From: FEN-299 sp963717945
GTDB lineage: Bacteria > Acidobacteriota > Vicinamibacteria > Vicinamibacterales > Fen-181
Direction: 5' to 3'
Assembly: GCA_963717945.1 (NCBI GenBank)
Contig: CAVQXT010000007.1
Span: 372,001-436,000, forward strand
DNA: 64,000 nucleotides
Under the pieces are notes generated by a model that did not search any database, had not been told where the DNA came from, and saw only the letters and a program-made list of their open reading frames with translations. This document shows, one piece after another, positions 51,838-60,839 of this stretch. The position numbers were made by a program, and so were the translations under genes. Position 1 is the first letter of the stretch. Each line of letters opens with the position of its first letter.

Positions 51838-53767
51838 ATGCCGGACCAGACTCCAGACGTCGATCGCCTTCGAGCGCGGCTGCGCGAGCTGGGCTATCTC
51901 GACGCCGGCGTGAACCGGTTCGTCCTCGGGCCGGTGCGCGGCGGCCGGAGCCTGTTCGGCTCGGCCTGGCGGGCCAGCCTGCGGATCGGCGCGCTGGCCG
52001 GCCTGCTGTTCGGGCCGTCAACGGCGATCGCCCTCGGCGGCCGGCTGCCCGGCCTGGTCACCGGCGTGAGCGACGTGGTCGTGCTGGGCGTGTACCTGGG
52101 CGGCCTGTTCGGCATCGGCGTCGCGGGCCTGTCGCTCGTTGCGGTGCTGGGACTGGGCCGGCTGGCCCAGCGTTCCCGCCGACCGCCCGCGCGGGCGGGG
52201 CGAGGGCCGCTCCTGGCCCGAGCCGCCGGTGCCATCGTGGCCGCCGCCTGCCTCGCTTACATGGTGCTCTGGTGGCGCACGGTCAACCCGGCGGGGACCG
52301 TGTGGAGCAGCGCCGCGTGGACGTGGCCGGTGCTCCTCTTCTCCACGGCCCTCAGCATGCTGATCGGACACGCGGTGACGGTCTCGACGCTTGCCGTCGA
52401 GGCACACGGCGCCGCGTCCGCCGACTGGCCGCTGCCGATGGCCTCGCGCTCGTGGCGGCTGACCGCCGGGACGGCGGCGGCGGGCTTCCTGGCGGCCGCC
52501 ACCATGCTGCTCCTGACCACGCGCGGCGAGGGACCGCCGGCGGCGGGCGCGGAACCGATCCGGGTCGTCCGCACCGGCGTCCACCTCACCGTCGTCGCCA
52601 TCGATGGCGTGGACCTCTCCTTTCTCGAACGGCTGGCGGCCCGAGGCCGCGTGCCCCGTTTCGCCCAGGGTACTCAACGGGGCGCGGCTCATCATGCCCG
52701 CATCGGACGCGCCCGACCCCGCGCGCACCTGGACCTCGCTGGCGACGGGGCAATCCGCCGACGTGCACGGAGTGAGTGGCATCGAGGGGCGGTCGCTCAG
52801 CGGCATGGGCGGCACCTTGCCCACGACGGACATCGGCCTGGCCGGCGCGGTCGAGGCGGCCACCGACTTGATCCGCCTGACGCGGCCGACGCTGACGACG
52901 GGGCTTCAGCGGAGATCGAAGACCTTCTGGGAGGTTGCCTCCGACTGCGGATTCGAAACCTCCGTGGTCAACTGGTGGGCGACGTGGCCGGTTCCGGACG
53001 GACGGGGCGTCGTCCTGAGCGACCGGGCCACGCTGCGTCTCGAGCGGGGCGGAGAGCAGGACGGAGAAATCGCGCCGCCGTCGCTCTACGCGTCGCTGAA
53101 GCAGGTTTGGCCGTCGGTGCGTGATGAGGCCCGCAACCAGGCGCTCGCGAACTTCGGCGGCACCGGCGAGGCGGAGGCGGGGGTGCTGCGAGCGGCGGCC
53201 GAGCAGGACGCCCTGGCGGCAGCCCTGGCCCGGCGCGTGTCCGCCACGGCCGCGGACCTTCGGGCGATCTACCTGCCTGGCCTGGACATCGCGCAGCACA
53301 ACCTGGCAGGAGGCGCCAGCGCGGCAGGATTGCCGCCGTCGGCGCTTGCGGCCAGGGTCGACGCGCTGGAGCGCTACTACCTGTTTCTCGACCGCCTGCT
53401 CGGGTCGCTCGACGGCGATTCAGGGCCAGGAAGCGTCGTCGCGCTGCTGACGGACCCGGGTCGGTCCGCATCCCGAGGGCCCGGGATGCTGGCCGTCGCC
53501 GGTGACGGAATTCGCGCCGGCACATCGAAGAACGGCCGCGGCGCCGACGTGGCGCCGACCATTCTGTACTTGCTCGGAATTCCGGCCAGCCGGGAGTTGT
53601 CCGGACGACCGCGGGTCGAGTTGGCCGACGACCGGTTCGCGGCTCGGGTGCCACTCCGGACGGTCGCGACCTACGGCCGCCGGGTCGTTTCGCCACGCCG
53701 GCCCGGGTCGGCGCCGCTCGACCGGGACATGCTGGAGCGTCTCCGGAGCCTCGGCTACGTGCGCTGA
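51838..53767 (+). CDS. Membrane-anchored alkaline-phosphatase-superfamily protein, broken by one extra base
   Basis: From the ATG at 51838 the first frame gives several membrane helices (LGVYLGGLFGIGVAGLSLVA, AWTWPVLLFSTALSMLIGHA and others) and then the start of a phosphodiesterase-like domain (VHLTVVAIDGVDLSFLERLA). Family sequence breaks at about 52669 and resumes in the next frame (VLNGARLIMPASDAPDPART, then WTSLATGQSADVHGV) to the end at 53767 (MLERLRSLGYVR). Removing one G at 52668-52670 gives one protein of about 642 residues. It would be an inner-membrane enzyme acting on a phospho-ester outside the cytoplasm. Either a sequencing error or a recent inactivation. Confidence 0.7.
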
Positions 53768-53918
53768 GGGCTGGGAATAGGACTCGATTCCAACCAACTT
53801 CACCCCCTCTCGTCGAGCCGCTGAAGTGTGGTAACCTCAGCTGTATTTGTGGACGCCTTCCGTCGGGGCGGACCACGGCAGAGGTGTATTTCTTCCATTG
53901 ACGACGAGTGGAGGAACC

Positions 53919-55190
53919 ATGAACGCAAATCAGACGCGCACCATGCTGCGGTTGGCGGGAATGGTCGCAATCGCGGCCCTCATGAACGCCGGCGCGGCTA
54001 TCTCCGCCACGCCCCGGGCGGCGGGCCAGCCAGGAGAGCCCAGCGCCGCGATGCTCGTCGTTCAGCAGCCGGCCGCCGCTGCAGATGGCATCCACCATGC
54101 GACGCAGCTGGGAGGCCCCGGCAGCCTTCTCGGTCCGGTCCGCGATCTCCCGATGCTCAAGCGCCAGATGGCTCAGCCGCGGCCCCGCAAGGCCGTGGAG
54201 GCGGTGCTCGAGGCCGCCGGCGTTGCTCCCGCGGTTCGCGACCAGGTCATGAACACCCTCCAGGCATCCGACCCCGCCGTGATGAAGGACGCCACCTTCG
54301 CCGTCGGCGACTCGATGGCCTGGATGGGCCTGAAGACCAAGGGGAAGCCCGACGTGATCCGGAACGTGCGGTGGGACGGGCACAAGAGCTTCCCGGGCTG
54401 GACGTTCGATATCGACGACGGCGAGACGCTCTACCACTTCATCTTCCCGAAGGCCTGCGGTAACCTCTCGCTTGTGTCGAGCGAGCGCAGTCCGAAGGCA
54501 ATCGCGGCGGAGAACGCTCGGAAGGCTGAAGAGGCGCGACGCGCCGAAGAGGCCCGCAGGGCCGAGGAAGCCCAGAAGGCGGAGGCTGCGCGCCGCCAGG
54601 CCGCCGAGGCGGCCGCTGCCGCCAAGCGAGCGGAAGAAGCCCGACTTGCCGACGAGGCTCGCAAGGCCGAAGAGGCTCGCAAGGCCGAGGAGGCCCGCAA
54701 GGCCGCCGAAGCCGAGGCGGCCCGCCTGGCCGCCGCGCAACGCAAGAGGGCCGTCCTTGCCGCGGGGTGGGCTCCGGCGTATGCGTGGGGCGAGGGCGAG
54801 AGCGAGTTCGCGCCGCTCGGCCTGATGGCCAACGTCAGCTTCCCGGTGTTCGAGAAGCTCTCGATCCTCGGTGACATCGGGTGGCATCACAAGTCGGGAG
54901 TCGACGTCGTCGAGGCCACGGGCGGCGTCCGCTACTGGATCCCGATGTCGGGCGAGCACCAGCCGTCCCCATTTGTCGAGGCGAGTGCCGGCCTTGGCCA
55001 CATCGGTGTGTCGGGGTTCAACACCGGCACCGGGTTCGCGGGCGGCTTCGGCGCCGGTGTCGACATCCCGGTGCCCAACAAGAACCTGGCCGTGCGGCTC
55101 CAGGCCAACTACTACAGGTTCCAGGTTTCTGGCTTCGGCGCCAACGCCATCCGCTTCGGCCTCGGGCTTTCGACGAAGGTGGGCAAGTAG
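53919..55190 (+). CDS. Outer-membrane-type beta-barrel protein with Ala/Glu/Arg coiled coil
   Basis: 423 residues from the ATG at 53919 with GGAGG upstream. A signal peptide (RLAGMVAIAALMNAGAAISA) is followed by a globular domain (about 75-185) with DGHKSFPGWTFDIDDGETLY, then a long coiled coil of KAEEARRAEEARRAEEAQ-type repeats (about 195-275). The C-terminal part (about 280-423) looks like an eight-strand barrel with a final amphipathic strand IRFGLGLSTKVGK. A periplasm-spanning link between barrel and envelope is plausible. No family was identified. A strong terminator follows. Confidence 0.75.
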   Translation: MNANQTRTMLRLAGMVAIAALMNAGAAISATPRAAGQPGEPSAAMLVVQQPAAAADGIHHATQLGGPGSLLGPVRDLPMLKRQMAQPRPRKAVEAVLEAAGVAPAVRDQVMNTLQASDPAVMKDATFAVGDSMAWMGLKTKGKPDVIRNVRWDGHKSFPGWTFDIDDGETLYHFIFPKACGNLSLVSSERSPKAIAAENARKAEEARRAEEARRAEEAQKAEAARRQAAEAAAAAKRAEEARLADEARKAEEARKAEEARKAAEAEAARLAAAQRKRAVLAAGWAPAYAWGEGESEFAPLGLMANVSFPVFEKLSILGDIGWHHKSGVDVVEATGGVRYWIPMSGEHQPSPFVEASAGLGHIGVSGFNTGTGFAGGFGAGVDIPVPNKNLAVRLQANYYRFQVSGFGANAIRFGLGLSTKVGK

Positions 55191-55232
55191 TCCGAGGTGA
55201 CCGCGCGGCGGCGTCGGGGTGTGGCAGTCCAA

Positions 55233-55266
55233 GGGCGCGGGTCCGTTACCCGCGCCCGTTTTCTTT
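55233..55266 (+). terminator. Intrinsic terminator
   Basis: A perfect 10-bp GC-rich stem (GGGCGCGGGT at 55233-55242 with ACCCGCGCCC at 55248-55257) and a 5-nt loop are followed by GTTTTCTTT. It lies 42 nt after the stop of the barrel protein and is the only textbook rho-independent terminator noticed in the window. Confidence 0.9.
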
Positions 55267-55353
55267 GTGTGCGCCAGGCATGGCGCGCGGCGTCGCTGAG
55301 ACGCCGATAACCAGGGGACCGGTACCGGTCTCCACCTCCTCGGTACGACAGAC

Positions 55354-57102
55354 TCAGTTCCTCCGGCGGCCGACCGCGAGCGCCAGGCCCGCGACCATTA
55401 GCGCGGTCGTTGCCAGGCAGGCCCAGCCGACCCACGCGCCCGCCTGCCCGCCCGTCGCGCGCACGACGCCCGCCGCGGCGGCCGCGCTCCGGCCGGCCGG
55501 CGGCAGCATCCACGAGAGCGCGTTCGCCTGCAGCCAGGTGATGAGGGCGACGACGGCCAGCATCAGAACCGAATGGCGGATGGTGAACCGGAAGAGCCCC
55601 GCCTCGTTGCCCACCAGCCCGGTCGCGGCGCACGCGACGGCGATCGACTGCGGCGAGATCATCTTGCCGGTGACGCCGCCCGACGAGTTGGCGGCCACGG
55701 CGAGCACCGGGCTCATCCCGATACGCCCGGCCGACACCGCCTGCAGCCGGCCGAAGACCGCGTTGGCCGACGTGTCGGACCCGGTCATGAAGACGCCCAG
55801 CCAGCCCAGCACGGGGGAGAAGAGCGGGAAGAGCTGTCCCGTGCCCGCGAGCGCCATCCCCATCGTCGTGGTCATGCCGGACGAGTTGCCGATGTAGGCC
55901 AGGGCGAGCACCGCCGCCATCGTGACGAGCGGCGCGCGCAACGACGCCAGCGTCCGGCCGAAGAGCCGCGCGCCGTCGGCGGGCCGCATCCGCGTGAGCG
56001 CCATCGACACGATGGCCGCGACCAGGATGACCGTGCCGGTCGCCGACAGCCAGTTGAAGGTGACGACCGAGGGCAGGGCCCGGGCCGACGCCGGGTCGAT
56101 GACGCCGAGGTGGATGACCGGGAAGGGGATGGCCACCGTGGCGCGCTCGAGCAGCGCCTTGACGGGCCTGATCCCCCAGTTGCCGACGAGCAGCGTCAGC
56201 ACCACGAACGGGCTCCAGGCCGTGAGGGTCGCCCGCCACGCCGGGCGCGTCCTCCGCGAGCGCGGCGGCTCGCCGTCGAACCGGAAGACGCGAGCCGGTG
56301 CCCAGAACCTGAGAAACGTGACCAGGCACACGATCGAGCAGACCGACGAGATGATGTCCGGCAGCAGCGGCCCGAGGGTGTTCGACGTCCACCACTGGGC
56401 GACCGCGAACGACCCGCCCGACACGAGCGCCGCCGGCCAGACCTCCCGCACGCCGCGGCGCCCGGACATCGTGAACACCAGCCAGAAGGGGACGAGCACC
56501 GACAGGAATGGCAGCTGCCGCCCGACCACCTGCGAGATCAGGTGGTCGTCGATGCCGCTCACCTGGCCCGCGACCACGATGGGCGTGCCGATGGCGCCGA
56601 AGGCGACCGGTGCGGTGTTGGCGATGAGGCACAGCCCGGCGGCGTAGAGCGGCTCGAACCCGAGGCCCACCAGCATGGCCGCCGAGATGGCCACCGGCGT
56701 GCCGAAGCCTGCCGCCCCCTCGAGGAACGCGCCGAAGCTGAACGCGATGAGCAGCGCCTGCAGGCGGCGGTCCTCGGTGACCGACGCGATCGAGTCCTTG
56801 ATGACCTCGAACTGGCCGGTCTCGACGGTGATGCGGTAGAGGAACACCGCGGCGACGACGATCCAGCCGATCGGGAACAGGCCGTAGAGCGCGCCCTGGA
56901 GCGCGGACGCCAGCGCCAGGGCGACCGGCATCCGGTAGATCAGGACGGCGACGAGCAGGGCCACGACCGTCGTGCACGTGCCGGCGACGTGGCCCCGGAG
57001 CTTGCGCACGGCCAGCGCCCAGAAGAGGAAGGCGACGGGCAGCGCCGCGGCCAGCGCGGACCAACCGAGGTGACCGAGCGGATCGAACGTCTGGGTCCAC
57101 AT
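55354..57102 (-). CDS. lctP: L-lactate permease
   Basis: 582 residues, slightly longer than E. coli LldP (551). About 12-14 membrane helices are visible, with LctP family blocks FSFGAFLEGAAGFGTPVAIS, NTAPVAFGAIGTPIVVAGQV and GSDTSANAVFGRLQ, and NSSGGVTGKMISPQSIAVAC near the end. It imports L-lactate or related 2-hydroxy acids with protons. No lactate dehydrogenase or regulator is adjacent. Confidence 0.9.
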   Translation of the reverse strand: MWTQTFDPLGHLGWSALAAALPVAFLFWALAVRKLRGHVAGTCTTVVALLVAVLIYRMPVALALASALQGALYGLFPIGWIVVAAVFLYRITVETGQFEVIKDSIASVTEDRRLQALLIAFSFGAFLEGAAGFGTPVAISAAMLVGLGFEPLYAAGLCLIANTAPVAFGAIGTPIVVAGQVSGIDDHLISQVVGRQLPFLSVLVPFWLVFTMSGRRGVREVWPAALVSGGSFAVAQWWTSNTLGPLLPDIISSVCSIVCLVTFLRFWAPARVFRFDGEPPRSRRTRPAWRATLTAWSPFVVLTLLVGNWGIRPVKALLERATVAIPFPVIHLGVIDPASARALPSVVTFNWLSATGTVILVAAIVSMALTRMRPADGARLFGRTLASLRAPLVTMAAVLALAYIGNSSGMTTTMGMALAGTGQLFPLFSPVLGWLGVFMTGSDTSANAVFGRLQAVSAGRIGMSPVLAVAANSSGGVTGKMISPQSIAVACAATGLVGNEAGLFRFTIRHSVLMLAVVALITWLQANALSWMLPPAGRSAAAAAGVVRATGGQAGAWVGWACLATTALMVAGLALAVGRRRN

Positions 57103-57143
57103 GGCCGCGGCGCATTATGGACCGAAGCTCGGCGGTTGGGAAA

Positions 57144-57290
57144 GGGACGAGGGACGCTTGTCCGCCGAAGCCGGAAGGGCGAAGGCGGAAGGGACGAGGG
57201 ATCAGGGACGAGGGACGCTTGTCCGCCGAAGCCCGAAGGGCGAAGGCGGAAGGGACGAGGGACGAGGGACGGGGGACGAGGGAACGACAT
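57144..57290. repeat. 61-bp tandem duplication plus GGGACGA heptamers
   Basis: 57144-57204 repeats at 57205-57265 with few changes (GGGACGAGGGACGCTTGTCC starts both). The flanks are GGGACGA/GGGACGG heptamers, densest at 57257-57285. The array lies between the lctP start and the end of the activase operon. Confidence 0.8.
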
Positions 57291-57302
57291 CGACGCGTAG
57301 GG

Positions 57303-57347
57303 GCGGCCCTTGTGGCCGCCCTTCACGGCCCTTGTGGCCGCTCGTCA
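57303..57347. terminator. Twin hairpin repeat after the activase operon
   Basis: A 22-bp unit beginning CGGCCCTTGTGGCCG occurs twice in tandem (57304-57325 and 57326-57347). Each folds as GCGGCC-CTTGT-GGCCGC. It lies 28 nt beyond the stop of the minus-strand operon and may end its transcript. No U-tract is present. Confidence 0.4.
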
Positions 57348-57374
57348 CGGCGGTAAGCCGTAAGCCGCGCGCCT

Positions 57375-60300
57375 CTACAGCGTGATGCTCTCGCTCGAGC
57401 TGTCGTCAGCCTGGACCTCGACTCCGAGCTGTCGCCGCAGCCGGCGCTCGTAGGCGGCGAGCCACTTCTCGACGCGCTCGGCCCGTCGCCCGCGCTGAAG
57501 CAGCGATTCGCGGGCCCGCTTGAGCGAGTAGTCGATCGTCTCGAGCCGGAGCTTGATGGCGCCGACCGGCTTGTTCTCATCGATGTCCTTGAAGCCGAAG
57601 TACGGCGTGCCCGAGCGCTCGATGATCTCCTCGATGGTCGCGTAAATCGGCGCGTCGTGGCCGCACTTGAAGTTCGACAGCTCGACGGCCACCAGGTTCG
57701 GGTGCCGGGCGGCGAACTTGGCCGCCCAGATCTTCAGGTTGCTGCTCGCCGCCGTCGAGTGCTTCCAGACGTCGGAGATGTCGAGCGGGTGCGCGATGAC
57801 GCCGGCCCGCACCTCCTCGCCGAACAGCCGCTCGAGCAGGTCCTCGTCGACCGGCAGCGTGCTCTGCGAGAAGACGGGGTAGCCCAGCTTCTGCAGCTCC
57901 TCGGGGATGCCGTGGTTGAGGCCCGGGTCGTGGTGGTACGGACGTCCCAGCAGCAGGATGCCCAGCCGGTTCTCGCGCTCGAGCGCGTCGAGCGCCTCGC
58001 GGGCGGCGGCGCGCACCGTCCGGTCGTAGTCGGCCAGCGTTTCCTGGCCCGCGGCGATCGCCCGCTCGTTCTCCTCCCACGACAGGCCGAGCACCCCTTC
58101 CCACATGTCGAACATCTGGCGGCGGAACAGCGGCTCGTCCTCCATGTCGAGCAGGCCGTCGAGGTAGCGGACGCCCGCCTCGGCGAACAGGTCGCTGTCC
58201 TTGGTGAAGGCGGCGCGGACCGTCTGCGGCGTCAGCGACACGGTCGGGCAGGCGTTGCTCGCCCGCGTGGCCACCAGGCGCGAGGGCACCACCTCGAGCA
58301 TCGGGAAGAAGATGCAGTCGAGGGGAGCCCGCTTGTGTTTCACGAACAGCAGGTTGTGGACGTGCGCCAGGGCCACCTTCGACGGGAAGCACGGGTCGAT
58401 GGCGCCCCGCGTCGCCCCGGCCCGGAACATCTCCATGCTCGTGAAGTCGGAGAACACGATGTTCTTCGGGTCGACGCCGACGCTCTCGAGGTAGCCCGTA
58501 TAGAACGGCGCCAGCGCGTAGAAGTTGAACACCCGCGGGATGCCGACGCGCACCTGGCCGCGCCAATCGTAGAGCGCCCGCCGCCGCCGCGAGGCGGCCG
58601 TCCAGCCGGCCGCCGGCTTCTCGTCGGCGACCGAGGCCGGGTGGCGGAGCTTCCACACCTCGCGGGAGGCCATCGCCACCAGGTTCGGCGTGCGCTGCTT
58701 CACCGCGTCCTCGGCGGCCTTGATGTCGCGCATGTGCCCGACGTCCTCGGCCGATCCCTTCTCGCACCCGGCCACGATGAAGCGGCGGTGGATCGCCTCG
58801 TCCACATCGGAGGCGACACGCCCCGCCCCCGCGACGGCCGCGCCGACCGACACGTCGATGAAGGTGCGCACGCATTCGTTCTTGCAGAAGTGGCACCGCG
58901 TGTCGTCGTCGCACTTGGTCTCGAACGTGATGCGCTCGGCCGCGTCGAGGCCGATGAACGTCGTCTGGCGTCCCTGCCGCCACAGGCGGATGGCCTCGAG
59001 GCCCGCGCCGATCGCGCCGGCCTCGCCGCAGTGCTCGTGGAGCACGATGTCGGGCTGGCGCACCTGGCCCTTGAAGTTGTCGCGGATGAAGTCGACCTCC
59101 GCCTTGACCGCCGCCAGGTTGCGCTGCGTGCCGCCCTGCAGCACGAACCGCCAGCCGAACCGCGAGAGGTTGGGCGCCTTGGCCACGTAGAGGAACACGT
59201 TCCGGGGCAGCACGGTGGCCAGGCCGGCGAGAATCTCCTCCGGCTTCCAGCCGTGGCGCTGGACGTTGGCGATCTCCGACTGCAGGAACAGCACGCACCC
59301 CTGGCCGAACACCGGCATCTCGCGCGCGGTGAACGCCGCCTCGGCGAACTCCTCGACCGGGTAGCCGAAGCTGCGCGAGATGGCCTGCAGGAAGTACCCG
59401 TTGCCGGCCGAGCAGGCCGTGTTCAGCCGGAAGTCCTTCACCCGGCCGCCGTGCATCACGATGATCTTGATGTCCTGGCCGCCGACGTCGACGATGACGT
59501 GCGGGTCCTCGTAGATGTGCAGCGCGGAGTTGGCGTGCGCCACCGTCTCGACCAGCGCGGCGTCGCCGGCGAAGACGTCCTTCAGGATGTCCTTGGCGTA
59601 GCCGGTGGTGACCAGCCCCGACACCTCGACCCGCGCCCCCTGCGACTCGACCTGGCGCCGGACCGCCCCGAACATCTCGATGGCGTCCTCGATCGGGTTG
59701 CCGCGCGACAGTTGGTACACCTTGGCGAGCACGCGCCCGTCCTCGTCGAGCAGCACCGCCTTGGTGGAGGTCGAGCCCGCGTCGAGGCCGATGAACGCGC
59801 GGACCTGGTCGCCGGCCGCCAGCCGCGGCGGCTCCCACGCCGGCCGCTCGTAGAGCTTCCTGAACTCGGCGAGATCCATCCCCGACGCGCCGACGGCGGC
59901 GGCGCCCCGCCGCGTCTCGCCGCGCCCGCGGGCGATGGCCTCGGCGAGCCGCGCCGGCCCCAGGTACTCCACCGCCTCGCGCTCGCGGCGCGCGAACTCG
60001 ACGCCGCCCAGCGCGCCGTAGTACTCCGCCATCGGCGGCGTGACGATGAGGTCCTCGGCCCGCGCGCCGTCCGGCAGCGTGACGCCGCGCTCGCGCCAGC
60101 GCCCGGGGATGTGCGCCTGCCACGCCTCGCGCAGCGCGGGAATGAACGCGTGCGGCCCCCCGACCAGCAGCACGCGTGGCGGCAGGGCGCTCCCGCGCGA
60201 GAGCACGCCGAGGTTCTGCAGGACGATCGCGTCGAACAGCGAGGCCATCAGCTCCTCGGCCCCGACGCCGCGCTTCTGGAGGCTGTTGATGTCGGTCTCG

Positions 60301-60839
60301 GCGAACACGCCGCACTTGCCGGCGATCGGGTACACCTTGAGGCCGGCGTAGGAGAGGGCGCCGAGCGCGTCGGGCAGGATCTTCAGCTTGGCCGAGATCT
60401 TGTCGATGACCGCGCCGGTGCCGCCGGCGCACTTGTCGTTCATCGACACCGTCTTGCGCGACCGCCCCTCGCTCTCTTCCTCGAAGATGACGATCTTGGC
60501 GTCCTGGCCGCCCAGTTCGATGATCGTGCGGACGTCGGGGTGGCGCCGTTCGACGGCCAGCGCGACGGAAGCCACCTCCTGGACGTAGTGGGCGCCGATC
60601 AGTTCGGCGTACGCCGCCCCCGAGACGCCGGTGATGAACGCCCGCGCCTCGCCGCGCGCGACGCCGGCTTCCTGCTCGAGGCGCGTCAGCAGCTCGAGCA
60701 GCTTCTCGGCCGGGCGGCTCTCGTGGCGCTGGTAGTCCCGCCAGACGATCTCGTCGGTACGCGAATCAACCGCCACGGCCTTGACGGTGGTGGAGCCGGC
60801 GTCGAGGCCGAGGAGGAATCGGGGTTCGGAATCGCTCAT
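57375..60839 (-). CDS. Double BadF/HgdC-type activase fused to a DUF2229 dehydratase-like domain
   Basis: 1154 residues from the ATG at 60839, which overlaps the preceding stop (ATGA). Two ASKHA ATPase domains follow each other: LLGLDAGSTTVKAVAVDSRT with iron-sulfur cysteines in NDKCAGGTGAVIDK and AGKCGVFAETDI, then AFIGLDAGSTSTKAVLLDED with TACSAGNGYFLQAI and GQGCVLFLQSEIANVQRHG. The rest (from about residue 650) has DDDTRCHFCKNECVRTF, AIDPCFPSKVALAHVHNLLF and LSNFKCGHDAPIYATIEEII, the DUF2229 type. Such proteins resemble the ATP-driven electron donors of 2-hydroxyacyl-CoA dehydratases; the true substrate of this large fused class is unknown. Confidence 0.85.
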   Translation of the reverse strand: MSDSEPRFLLGLDAGSTTVKAVAVDSRTDEIVWRDYQRHESRPAEKLLELLTRLEQEAGVARGEARAFITGVSGAAYAELIGAHYVQEVASVALAVERRHPDVRTIIELGGQDAKIVIFEEESEGRSRKTVSMNDKCAGGTGAVIDKISAKLKILPDALGALSYAGLKVYPIAGKCGVFAETDINSLQKRGVGAEELMASLFDAIVLQNLGVLSRGSALPPRVLLVGGPHAFIPALREAWQAHIPGRWRERGVTLPDGARAEDLIVTPPMAEYYGALGGVEFARREREAVEYLGPARLAEAIARGRGETRRGAAAVGASGMDLAEFRKLYERPAWEPPRLAAGDQVRAFIGLDAGSTSTKAVLLDEDGRVLAKVYQLSRGNPIEDAIEMFGAVRRQVESQGARVEVSGLVTTGYAKDILKDVFAGDAALVETVAHANSALHIYEDPHVIVDVGGQDIKIIVMHGGRVKDFRLNTACSAGNGYFLQAISRSFGYPVEEFAEAAFTAREMPVFGQGCVLFLQSEIANVQRHGWKPEEILAGLATVLPRNVFLYVAKAPNLSRFGWRFVLQGGTQRNLAAVKAEVDFIRDNFKGQVRQPDIVLHEHCGEAGAIGAGLEAIRLWRQGRQTTFIGLDAAERITFETKCDDDTRCHFCKNECVRTFIDVSVGAAVAGAGRVASDVDEAIHRRFIVAGCEKGSAEDVGHMRDIKAAEDAVKQRTPNLVAMASREVWKLRHPASVADEKPAAGWTAASRRRRALYDWRGQVRVGIPRVFNFYALAPFYTGYLESVGVDPKNIVFSDFTSMEMFRAGATRGAIDPCFPSKVALAHVHNLLFVKHKRAPLDCIFFPMLEVVPSRLVATRASNACPTVSLTPQTVRAAFTKDSDLFAEAGVRYLDGLLDMEDEPLFRRQMFDMWEGVLGLSWEENERAIAAGQETLADYDRTVRAAAREALDALERENRLGILLLGRPYHHDPGLNHGIPEELQKLGYPVFSQSTLPVDEDLLERLFGEEVRAGVIAHPLDISDVWKHSTAASSNLKIWAAKFAARHPNLVAVELSNFKCGHDAPIYATIEEIIERSGTPYFGFKDIDENKPVGAIKLRLETIDYSLKRARESLLQRGRRAERVEKWLAAYERRLRRQLGVEVQADDSSSESITL

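Noticed and set aside
51838..53767. Two separate genes (a membrane protein and a soluble phosphatase)
   Set aside because: The phosphodiesterase domain starts in the first frame (VVAIDGVDLSFLERLA) and continues in the next without a gap, which fits one interrupted gene better.
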